Assembly: GCA_964507325.1 (NCBI GenBank)
Contig: CAZDQL010000029.1
Location: 1-64,000 of the forward strand
Origin: CAZDQL01 sp964507325
GTDB taxonomy: Bacteria; Planctomycetota; UBA1135; GCA-002686595
DNA length: 64,000 bases
Reading direction: 5' to 3'
Shown: piece after piece, positions 36,191 to 43,139 of the stretch
Position numbering within the stretch: the stretch's first letter is position 1
Layout: every line of letters starts with the position of its first letter
Made by a program: the position numbers and the translations under genes
The notes under the pieces: model-generated
Seen by the model: the letters and a program-made list of their open reading frames with translations, nothing else
Databases searched by the model: none
What the model was told of the DNA's origin: nothing

Positions 36191-37006
36191 ATGGGACTTC
36201 GAGTCAATACCAACGTGGCGTCCCTGACTGCCCAGAAGAACCTCTACGGAGTGACTTCTAGGCTGCAGGGGAACTTCGCCCGTTTGTCGTCCGGCCTGCG
36301 CATCGCGACGGCCGCTGACGACGCCGCTGGTTTGGGCATCTCTGAGAAGATGCGCTCCCAAATCCGCTCCTACTCCGTCGCTGCGCGCAATGCGCAGGAC
36401 GGAATTTCGCTCGCCCAAACCGCCGAGGGAGCCCTCAACGAGGTCTCCAACATGCTCGGCCGCATGCGTGAGCTGGCCATGCAGGCCGCCAACGGCACCC
36501 TGGATACCGAGGACAGGACCACCCTGAACACGGAATTCCAGGCGCTGGACGATGAGGTCAACCGCATCGCTGGCCAGACTGAGTTCAACGGCATCAGCCT
36601 GTTGAACAACACGTCTGGCGCCGCGATCCAGGTCGGTCTCGATTCCGGTCAGACCATCACGGTCAACACCGTGGACGTCCAGTCCAGCACGTTGGGCATC
36701 AACTCCTTGCTCGTCACCACGGTTGCCAACGCGTCGACCGCCCTGGCCTCGCTGGACACTGCGATCAGCTCGGTCAACACGGCTCGCGGGCAATTGGGTG
36801 CCGACCAGAACCGGCTGCAGAGCTCCCTCGCCTCGATCATGAGCGTACGGGAGAACCTCTCCGCCGCCGAGAGCCGGATTCGCGACGTGGATGTGGCCGC
36901 CGAAACGGCGGACCTCACCCGCAACTCGATCCTGCAGCAGGCCGCCACCTCGGTGCTGGCCCAGGCCAACACCCAGCCGCAGCTCGCGCTGTCGCTGCTC
37001 GGGTAG
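36191..37006 (+). CDS. fliC2: Flagellin (second copy)
   Basis: 271 residues, highly similar to the first copy through the N-terminal (MGLRVNTNVASLTAQKNLYG; LSSGLRIATAADDAAGLGIS) and C-terminal helices, with differences mainly in the middle (about residues 135-190). Both copies lack the large variable D2/D3 domains, so the filament surface is probably smooth. AAGGAA precedes the ATG by 7 bases. A strong intrinsic terminator follows the stop by about 45 bases. It is probably expressed as part of the same filament or as an alternative subunit. Confidence 0.97.
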   Translation: MGLRVNTNVASLTAQKNLYGVTSRLQGNFARLSSGLRIATAADDAAGLGISEKMRSQIRSYSVAARNAQDGISLAQTAEGALNEVSNMLGRMRELAMQAANGTLDTEDRTTLNTEFQALDDEVNRIAGQTEFNGISLLNNTSGAAIQVGLDSGQTITVNTVDVQSSTLGINSLLVTTVANASTALASLDTAISSVNTARGQLGADQNRLQSSLASIMSVRENLSAAESRIRDVDVAAETADLTRNSILQQAATSVLAQANTQPQLALSLLG

Positions 37007-37052
37007 AGCGAAATCCGACGTGGGCCCCCCACGGCTCACGGACGGCCATCGG

Positions 37053-37077
37053 GAGCCCCGCCTTTTGGGCGGGGCTC
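37053..37077 (+). terminator. Intrinsic terminator after fliC2
   Basis: A perfect 10 bp stem GAGCCCCGCC/GGCGGGGCTC around a TTTTG loop, followed by TTCCTCTTC. It lies about 45 bp after the fliC2 stop and separates the flagellin gene from fliD. Confidence 0.85.
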
Positions 37078-37205
37078 TTCCTCTTCACTCCTGGAACGCT
37101 TTTCCGTTCGGCTGAGAGCGGATCCTCCCGATCAGTCCCCCGGTTTCCGCTCACTCCGCAGCGCTTCCTTCCGAGAACTGGGAATGAGCGGAGACGAGGT
37201 TTGCG

Positions 37206-38756
37206 ATGATCAACGGCACAGGCATCTCCTTCAGCGGGTTGGCGAGTGGTCTGGACACCCAGGCCATCATCAGTCAGCTCGTCGCCCTGGAGAGGATCCC
37301 GATCCAACTGATCGAGGCCAAGCAGAGCACCGAGCAGAGCAAGCTCGACAAGCTCGACGACTTCGCGACCCTGGTGGAGGCCCTGCAGACCGCCGCCGAG
37401 CAGCTCGCCACGACCGACGAGTTCTACGCCTGGACGGTCAACAACACCGACCCGACGGTGGCCAGCATCACCGCCACCGGGGGTGCTCAGGCGGGCGCAC
37501 ATTCGATGGAGGTGCAGGAGCTCGCCTCGATAGACCGCTGGGCCTTCGACGCGGTCAGCGACCCCGATACCGACCTGGGCAGTGCCGACGGCCAGCAGCT
37601 CGTCTTCGACATCGGCACGACGCAGTACACGCTGACCGTCAATCAGTCCGACTCCTCGCTGAACGATCTCGCCAGTGCGATCGAGGACATGGCCGGGGAC
37701 GACGTCACCGCGTCGGTGATCAACGCGGGCACGGAGTCCAGTCCCTCCTACCGTCTCGTATTGGCCTCCAAGGAGTCCGGGGAAGACAACCGCATCTCCA
37801 ACATCGTGACCGACATCGCCGGGCTGTCGATCACCTACTCGGCGCCCGATGGGAACGGGGACGCCACCAGCTCCAACAACCTGACCGTCGGGAACAACGC
37901 CCTGGCGCTGATCGACGGCCTGCTCGTCGAGCGCTCCAGCAACGACTTCTCGGACGTCTACACCGGCGTCGAGATCAACCTGCTCTCGACCACGGAAACC
38001 GACAGCCCGATCACCTTCACGATCGACCCCGATGCCGATGCCATCCGCGCCAACGTCGACACCTTCGTCGAGGCCTACAACGCCGTCATCGGGTTCATCA
38101 ACACCCAAAACACCTACACCCCTCCCGAGGACGAGGACGAAGGCGCGGGGACCACGGGCATTCTCTTCGGCGACCCGATCCTCACCACGGTGCGCCGCAA
38201 CATCAACCGCGCGCTCTTCGGCGTCGACCTGAGCGACGTCACGGGTGATACCGAGGGGTACTCGACGTTGGGCCTGATCGGTCTGGAGACCAACGACGAC
38301 GGGACTCTGACGGTCGACTCCTCGGTCTTCGACGAGAAGCTCGCCGGCAACATCGATCTCCTGGCTGACCTGTTTCTCGACTCCGATGGTTTCGACAACG
38401 GGGATGCCGAGCCGAACACCGGCGACTACTACACCGACACCACCGCCGACTCGGGGCTGGCGGCCAGCTTGGTGCGCGAGATCGATCGCATGTTCGGCAC
38501 CTACGATGGGCCGATCGACGACGAGACCGGCGAACGCATGGTGCTGGACGCCCTTTTCGATCTCAAGGAAGACACCTTCCGTGAGAACATCGAGCGCTAC
38601 GAGGACCAGATAGATGCCATGGAGCTCCGTCTGGATGACTTCGAGCGCAACCTCGTGCTGCGCTTCACCCGCTTGGAGGAGCTGATGGGAGCCCTCAACG
38701 CCCAAAGCGCGGCGCTGACCAACGCCATCGCCGGATGGAGCTCCCAACAGTCCTGA
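37206..38756 (+). CDS. fliD: Flagellar filament cap protein FliD (hook-associated protein 2)
   Basis: 516 residues. The N-terminal ISFSGLASGLDTQAIISQLV is a clear FliD signature, followed by the family coiled coil. The middle domains are rich in Thr, Ser and Asp. The C-terminal part contains the second helix region (LEELMGALNAQSAALTNAIA). FliD caps the growing filament and assists flagellin folding. No alternative start is plausible. It follows the fliC2 terminator by about 130 bp and precedes fliS by 19 bp. Confidence 0.96.
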   Translation: MINGTGISFSGLASGLDTQAIISQLVALERIPIQLIEAKQSTEQSKLDKLDDFATLVEALQTAAEQLATTDEFYAWTVNNTDPTVASITATGGAQAGAHSMEVQELASIDRWAFDAVSDPDTDLGSADGQQLVFDIGTTQYTLTVNQSDSSLNDLASAIEDMAGDDVTASVINAGTESSPSYRLVLASKESGEDNRISNIVTDIAGLSITYSAPDGNGDATSSNNLTVGNNALALIDGLLVERSSNDFSDVYTGVEINLLSTTETDSPITFTIDPDADAIRANVDTFVEAYNAVIGFINTQNTYTPPEDEDEGAGTTGILFGDPILTTVRRNINRALFGVDLSDVTGDTEGYSTLGLIGLETNDDGTLTVDSSVFDEKLAGNIDLLADLFLDSDGFDNGDAEPNTGDYYTDTTADSGLAASLVREIDRMFGTYDGPIDDETGERMVLDALFDLKEDTFRENIERYEDQIDAMELRLDDFERNLVLRFTRLEELMGALNAQSAALTNAIAGWSSQQS

Positions 38757-38775
38757 CCCTCGCCGACTGAAACAC

Positions 38776-39165
38776 ATGGACCCCCGCTCCGTAGCCGACA
38801 CCTACCGCCAGTCCTCGATCGAGACCGCGCCCCCGATCAAGATCGTGCGCCTGCTCTACGAGGGCGCCATGCGTTTCCTCGATCAGGCCAGCAAGCAGGA
38901 CCCCGGCGATCCCACTTCCCGCTTCCTGCACTTCATCGGACGCGCCGACGCGATCGTGTCCGAGCTGCGACTGGCGATCGATCACTCCACCGGGGCGCGC
39001 GAGGTGACCGAGAACCTCGAGCGGCTCTACCTCTTTTGCGAGGACGAGCTGGGCCGGGCCGCCTCCGAGCGCGACATCGAGCCCCTGGCGAACGTGCGCC
39101 GCGTGCTCGAGATCCTGCTCGACGCCTGGAAGCGGGTGGAGCTGGAAGGGGTCCAGGTCGCCTGA
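38776..39165 (+). CDS. fliS: Flagellin export chaperone FliS
   Basis: 129 residues. The four-helix chaperone is recognised by IVRLLYEGAMRFLDQASKQ near the N-terminus, LRLAIDHSTGAREVTENLERLYLFC in the middle, and LEILLDAWKRVE at the end. It binds the disordered C-terminal D0 helix of flagellin and prevents early polymerisation. It is placed directly after fliD, as usual, and one base before the next small gene. Confidence 0.94.
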   Translation: MDPRSVADTYRQSSIETAPPIKIVRLLYEGAMRFLDQASKQDPGDPTSRFLHFIGRADAIVSELRLAIDHSTGAREVTENLERLYLFCEDELGRAASERDIEPLANVRRVLEILLDAWKRVELEGVQVA

Positions 39166-39166
39166 G

Positions 39167-39529
39167 GTGCAGGGGGCCCTGGAGCGCCTGCGCGCCCTGC
39201 GCGCGACCCTCAGGGAGTGCCTGGCCTCCCTCGACGCTTCGGCGCCCGACGAACCGGAGCTCGGTCGCGTTTTCGCGACTCTCGACGAGGGCTTCCAGGC
39301 TCTCGGCGCTCTCGACACCCTCGGTCGCGAGAGCGATCCGCGCCAACGGGAGTGCATCGCGGAGGAGCTGGAGGAGGTCGCGCGCCTGCACGCGGTCCTG
39401 ACCTCCGCCGTGGCGCGTGACAAGGAGCGCTCCCTGTACCTGCTCGAGCGGGCCCGCACCGCCCGCCGGGTCGCCAGCGGCGCCGCTGGCGAAGCGCGAA
39501 CCGGGCGCTCCTGCGATCGGTCCGCTTGA
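39167..39529 (+). CDS. Small helical protein, possible FliT/FlgN-type chaperone
   Basis: 120 residues from GTG 39167, one base after the fliS stop. It is all-helical and rich in Leu, Glu, Arg and Ala (LRALRATLRECLASLDAS; EELEEVARLHAVLTSAVARD), with an arginine-rich C-terminus. Size, helix pattern and position after fliS fit FliT or FlgN export chaperones, whose sequences are poorly conserved. No diagnostic motif is present, so the name is inference. Confidence 0.5.
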   Translation: MQGALERLRALRATLRECLASLDASAPDEPELGRVFATLDEGFQALGALDTLGRESDPRQRECIAEELEEVARLHAVLTSAVARDKERSLYLLERARTARRVASGAAGEARTGRSCDRSA

Positions 39530-39534
39530 CCGCT

Positions 39535-39577
39535 GCCTGTCGAAGATCCCGACAGGCTGTGGTCTTCTTCGACAGGC
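39535..39577. promoter_or_regulatory. Tandem dyads upstream of fliO: putative sigma-54 enhancer (UAS)
   Basis: Dyad 1 is GCCTGTCG-7-CGACAGGC (39535-39542 and 39550-39557), a perfect 8 bp inverted repeat. Dyad 2 is GGCTGTGG-7-CGACAGGC (39555-39562 and 39570-39577), 6 of 8 in the first arm. Their centres are 20 bp apart, so both face the same side of the helix. They lie about 77 and 97 bp upstream of the predicted fliO start, the normal place for NtrC-type binding. The outer arms also make a 13 bp inverted repeat that could form a hairpin. Confidence 0.7.
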
Positions 39578-39616
39578 ACCGGCGCGCTGCGGCGCGGGAA
39601 TGACCCTCCAGCCCCT

Positions 39617-39632
39617 TGGCACGTCCCTTGCG
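39617..39632 (+). promoter_or_regulatory. Sigma-54 (-24/-12) promoter of fliO operon
   Basis: TGGCACGTCCCTTGCG has the exact GG-10-GC spacing and matches the consensus TGGCACG-4-TTGC throughout. The start of transcription would be about base 39643, only a few bases before the fliO ATG at 39646. The message is therefore nearly leaderless, or fliO starts slightly further downstream. Confidence 0.85.
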
Positions 39633-39645
39633 ATGGCCGAGGGTC

Positions 39646-40146
39646 ATGCCCAGCTTCCTGGCCGTCGCCGGTGACGCCGCCCACCTCGGTCGCGGCGGCG
39701 TCGATCTCAGCCGCTACCTGTTCGTGGTCGGCGCTCTGCTCGGCGCCTGCGCGGTCATCGCTTGGGCGTTGCGCAAGTGGGCGTCGGGCGGGCTGCGCGC
39801 CCGCGCGTCGCGGCGCTCGCTGGCGGTGGTGGACGTGCTGCCCCTGGGGCGCAAGCGGCAGGTGGCGGTGGTGCGCTGCTACGACCGGACCTTCGCCCTC
39901 GGTCTCGGTGATCGCGAGGTGTCGCTGATCGCCGAGCTCGACTCGGCCCTGGATGCCGGAGAGCTGGAAGCCGCGACGCAGGGAGAACCGGTCGCCTTCG
40001 AGCGCCTCTTCGAGTCCGCCAAGGCACGCCTGGCCGCCAGACGACGCGGGCAAGAGGAGGAGCAGGAGTCCGTTGCCGCCGCCGAGACCCCTGCCCCCAG
40101 CGTGGAACACCGGGAACGCGTGGGTCACCGGGAGCTCGTGGGATGA
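39646..40146 (+). CDS. fliO: Flagellar biosynthesis protein FliO
   Basis: 166 residues. One membrane helix lies near the N-terminus (LFVVGALLGACAVIAWAL), followed by the small cytoplasmic beta domain: RRSLAVVDVLPLGRKRQVAVVRCYDRTFALGLGDREV matches FliO well. The C-terminal tail is acidic. FliO assists FliP ring assembly in the export gate. The ATG was chosen because it follows the sigma-54 promoter; an upstream in-frame start at 39616 lies inside the promoter. It overlaps fliP by 4 bp. Confidence 0.85.
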   Translation: MPSFLAVAGDAAHLGRGGVDLSRYLFVVGALLGACAVIAWALRKWASGGLRARASRRSLAVVDVLPLGRKRQVAVVRCYDRTFALGLGDREVSLIAELDSALDAGELEAATQGEPVAFERLFESAKARLAARRRGQEEEQESVAAAETPAPSVEHRERVGHRELVG

Positions 40147-40961
40147 GGCCCTGGGCGCTGATCCTGCTCGCGTTCCTGGGCCTCGGTCTGCTCGTCCCCG
40201 AGGCGGCGGCCCAGGATCTCGCACCCGCGCCGTCGGTGACGCCGACCCTGGAGCCGAGCGGCGCCCTGGAGACCCTGGTGGAAGAGGGCGGGGCGGAGGG
40301 GCGCCTCTCGACCGCCGTCGAGATCGCGGTCCTATTGACCGTCCTGAGCCTGCTGCCGGCGGTCCTGATCACCATCACGAGCTTCACCCGCATCGTGATC
40401 GTGCTCTCCTTCGTGCGCCGAGCCCTGTCGGTGAACGAGCTGCCGCCCAATCCGGTGCTGATCGGGCTGGCGCTCTTCCTGACCGTTTTCGTGATGTCGC
40501 CGGTTGCCAAGCGCGTGCACTCCGCAGCCTGGCAACCCTACCGCGCCGGCGAGCTCTCCATGGCCGAGGCGGGCGACGTGGCTTGGGATGAGATGGCGTC
40601 CTTTCTGGTGGCCAACACGCGCCAGAGCGAGCTGGCGCTCTTCGCCGAGCTGGCCGAATCGAACGTGGTCCTGGCGGCCGAAAGCGCCGAGACCCTGCCG
40701 GAGCCCGGCGACCTGCCCCTCAGCGTGGTGGTGCCCGCCTTCGTGCTCTCAGAGCTGAAGACCGCCTTCCAGATGGGCTTCCTGCTCTTCCTGCCCTTCC
40801 TGGTGATCGACCTGGTGGTGTCCAGCGTGCTGCTCTCCATGGGCATGTTCATGCTGCCCCCGGTGATGATCTCCACACCGGTCAAGGTGCTGGTGTTCGT
40901 CCTGGTCGACGGTTGGCACCTGATCTGCGAGTCGGTGGTGACCTCCTTCGTGGGTGGCTGA
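40143..40961 (+). CDS. fliP: Flagellar biosynthetic protein FliP
   Basis: 272 residues. A cleavable signal peptide (LILLAFLGLGLLVPEAAAQ) is as in E. coli FliP. The family core includes ITSFTRIVIVLSFVRRALSV, the PNPVLIGLALFLTVFVM helix and the C-terminal FQMGFLLFLPFLVIDLVVSSVLLSMGM and PPVMISTPVKVLVFVL. FliP forms the pentameric part of the export gate with FliQ and FliR. It overlaps fliO by 4 bp and precedes fliQ by 20 bp. Confidence 0.97.
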   Translation: MRPWALILLAFLGLGLLVPEAAAQDLAPAPSVTPTLEPSGALETLVEEGGAEGRLSTAVEIAVLLTVLSLLPAVLITITSFTRIVIVLSFVRRALSVNELPPNPVLIGLALFLTVFVMSPVAKRVHSAAWQPYRAGELSMAEAGDVAWDEMASFLVANTRQSELALFAELAESNVVLAAESAETLPEPGDLPLSVVVPAFVLSELKTAFQMGFLLFLPFLVIDLVVSSVLLSMGMFMLPPVMISTPVKVLVFVLVDGWHLICESVVTSFVGG

Positions 40962-40981
40962 CCCCTCAGTGGTGACTTGAC

Positions 40982-41263
40982 GTGGTAGAGACCCTCGACC
41001 TGCGCATCGTGGACCTGGCGCGCGACCTCTTGCTCACGACCCTGGTCGTGGCCGGACCGGTGCTCCTGGTTGGGCTGGCGGTGGGCGTCACGGTCAGCCT
41101 CTTCCAGGCCCTGACCAGCGTCCAGGAGCAGACGATGTCCCTGGTCCCCAAGATGCTGGCGGTGATGACGGTCACCCTGCTCCTGCTCGCTCCGGCGCTG
41201 CAGCTCCTGGCGGACTTCACCCACCGCGTCTTCGGCCAGATCGTCGACTTCGGCCTCTCCTGA
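40982..41263 (+). CDS. fliQ: Flagellar biosynthetic protein FliQ
   Basis: 93 residues with two membrane helices: LLLTTLVVAGPVLLVGLAVGVTVSLF, and a second spanning MLAVMTVTLLLLAPALQLL. The loop ALTSVQEQTMSLVPK is a FliQ hallmark. The start is GTG 40982. It completes the export-gate set fliP-fliQ-fliR. Confidence 0.95.
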   Translation: MVETLDLRIVDLARDLLLTTLVVAGPVLLVGLAVGVTVSLFQALTSVQEQTMSLVPKMLAVMTVTLLLLAPALQLLADFTHRVFGQIVDFGLS

Positions 41264-41267
41264 CCAG

Positions 41268-42038
41268 ATGCTCCTCCCCCCCGGCAGCCTGGAGGCGATC
41301 GGCCTCTACCTCGTGCGCACCAGCGCGATGGTTCTGGGCGCGCCGCTCTTCGGGACGGGGGCGACCTTCAGCGGCTACAAGCTGGGCCTGATCGGAGTGC
41401 TGACGATCCTGCTCTACTCCCTGGCGGGGTTCCCGGCACTGCCCGACCTGGGGGCGGTCGAGTTCGGGGTGTTGGCGATGCGCGAGCTGCTCGTCGGCTT
41501 GGCCTTGGCCTTCGCCCTGCACGCCGCACTACTGGCCGTGCACGTGGCCAGCGGCCTGATCGGTCACGAGATGGCCTTCAACATGTCGCGGCAGGTCGAT
41601 CCCGCCAGCGGCGTGAGCATGCCGCTGATCGCTCGTATCTACGAGCTGCTCTTCTTCCTGGCCCTGCTGGCGGTCGACGGCCATCACTGGCTGGTACGCG
41701 CCCTGGCGGAATCCTACACGCGCGCACCGGTGGGCCAGGTGGCCACGGCAGGGGACCTGCCGGCGGTGGCCCTGCGGCAGTTCGTCGAACTCTTCGCGGC
41801 CGGCATCACGCTGGCCGCGCCGGTGCTGGTCCTGCTCTTGATGATCTCCGTCCTGATCGGGCTCCTGACGCGTGCCGTGCCCCAGATCAACGTGCTCGAG
41901 TTCGGCTTCAGCCTGCGCATCAGCGGCGGCTTGGTGGCCATGTTCCTCTTCGCTCCCCTGCTGGCGCCGGCGTTGCACCGGCTGCTGAACCGCCTGATGA
42001 GCGGGCTCGACGCAACCCTGGACGCCCTGGGTACCTGA
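41268..42038 (+). CDS. fliR: Flagellar biosynthetic protein FliR
   Basis: 256 residues with six or more hydrophobic helices. FliR features are LVRTSAMVLGAPLFGTGATF, LLVGLALAFALHAALLAVHVASGLIGHEMAFNMSRQVDP, and the C-terminal PQINVLEFGFSLRISGGL. A single FliR subunit joins five FliP and four FliQ in the gate. It begins 4 bp after fliQ and ends 3 bp before flhB. Confidence 0.95.
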   Translation: MLLPPGSLEAIGLYLVRTSAMVLGAPLFGTGATFSGYKLGLIGVLTILLYSLAGFPALPDLGAVEFGVLAMRELLVGLALAFALHAALLAVHVASGLIGHEMAFNMSRQVDPASGVSMPLIARIYELLFFLALLAVDGHHWLVRALAESYTRAPVGQVATAGDLPAVALRQFVELFAAGITLAAPVLVLLLMISVLIGLLTRAVPQINVLEFGFSLRISGGLVAMFLFAPLLAPALHRLLNRLMSGLDATLDALGT

Positions 42039-42041
42039 TCG

Positions 42042-43133
42042 ATGGCCGACGCACCTGACGAGCAGGAGAAGACCGAGGATGCTACCCCACGGCGCCTCGA
42101 AGAAGCCCGCGAGAAGGGTCAGGTGGCCTTCTCGACCGAGATCATGTCGGCGGCCACGCTGATGACTGCCCTGCTCGCGATCGGCTTCGCCGGAGCGGCC
42201 CTGACACAGGCCGCGGGGAGGATCGTCGTCAGCGGCGCGAACGACGTGGCCTACCTGGGCCGGGAGCAGCTCGAGGCCACCGAGTTCGCCTCGCTCCTGC
42301 GTGCAGCCGCCCAGCAGGTCCTTCCCCCGGTGTTGATGTTGGTGCTGCCGGTCGCGTTCGTGGCCGCGCTGGTGGGCTACTCCCAAGTCGGCGGGGTGCG
42401 CCTGACTCCCAAGGCGATCGCGCCCGACCCGAGCAAGATCAGTCCCATGGCGGGCGCCAAGCGCATGGTCAGCCCGCGCTCCTTCGTGCGCACCGGTCTC
42501 TCGGCGCTCAAGCTGGTGGTGGTCGGCGTGGCGGTGGTGGGGGCCAACTGGCAGGGGATCCTGCGCATGGGGAGCCTGGCCGGTGCCGACACCGGGCCCT
42601 TCCTGGCCGCACTCGGCATCCTGCTCTTGCGCGCCGGCATCACCGGCGTGATCGCGATCCTCTTCCTGTCGGTCTTCGACTTCTGGTTCCAGCGCCACCA
42701 GTTCCAGCGCGACATGCGCATGAGCAAGAAGGAGGTCAAGGACGAGCAGAAGAGCAGCGAAGGCGACCCGCTGGTCAAGGCGCGCATTCGCCAGGTCCAA
42801 CGCGAGGTGTCGAGCCGCCGCATGCTGGCGGACGTGCCCGACGCGACGGTGGTCGTCACCAACCCCACCCACTTCGCGGTTGCGCTCAACTACGACCCCG
42901 GGTTGGCCGACGCGCCGCGGGTGGTGGCCAAGGGCGTGGATGAGGTGGCCGAGACGATCAAGCGCATCGCCCGCGAGGCCGGTGTGACCATGTTCGAGGA
43001 CCCGCCCTTGGCGCGCGCTCTGCACCGCAGTTGCGAGATCGGCTCCGAGGTCCCCGAGGAGCTCTTCCAGGCCGTCGCCGCGGTGCTGGCCTACGTCTAC
43101 CGCTTGCGGGGAGAGGCCCCCGTGGAGGCCTGA
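42042..43133 (+). CDS. flhB: Flagellar biosynthetic protein FlhB
   Basis: 363 residues. The cytoplasmic N-terminus ATPRRLEEAREKGQVAFSTE is typical; four membrane helices follow. The linker FQRDMRMSKKEVKDEQKSSE leads to the autocleavage site N274-P275 in VVTNPTHFAVALNY. The cleaved C-terminal domain sets substrate switching from rod/hook to filament. The domain ends with an IGSEVPEELFQAVAAVLAYV stretch, all canonical. It lies in the fliO-flhG operon. Confidence 0.97.
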   Translation: MADAPDEQEKTEDATPRRLEEAREKGQVAFSTEIMSAATLMTALLAIGFAGAALTQAAGRIVVSGANDVAYLGREQLEATEFASLLRAAAQQVLPPVLMLVLPVAFVAALVGYSQVGGVRLTPKAIAPDPSKISPMAGAKRMVSPRSFVRTGLSALKLVVVGVAVVGANWQGILRMGSLAGADTGPFLAALGILLLRAGITGVIAILFLSVFDFWFQRHQFQRDMRMSKKEVKDEQKSSEGDPLVKARIRQVQREVSSRRMLADVPDATVVVTNPTHFAVALNYDPGLADAPRVVAKGVDEVAETIKRIAREAGVTMFEDPPLARALHRSCEIGSEVPEELFQAVAAVLAYVYRLRGEAPVEA

Positions 43134-43139
43134 TCAGGG

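Noticed and set aside
37092..37106. TGGAACGCTTTTCCG before fliD as a sigma-54 promoter
   Set aside because: The -24 part is fair but the -12 box reads TCCG rather than TTGC, so it fails the invariant GC.
39534..39578. Reading the inverted repeat before fliO as a terminator of the fliD-fliS transcript
   Set aside because: The 13 bp outer arms could form a hairpin, but no T tract follows and the internal arrangement of two spaced dyads at UAS distance from a perfect sigma-54 promoter fits activator binding better. A dual role cannot be excluded.
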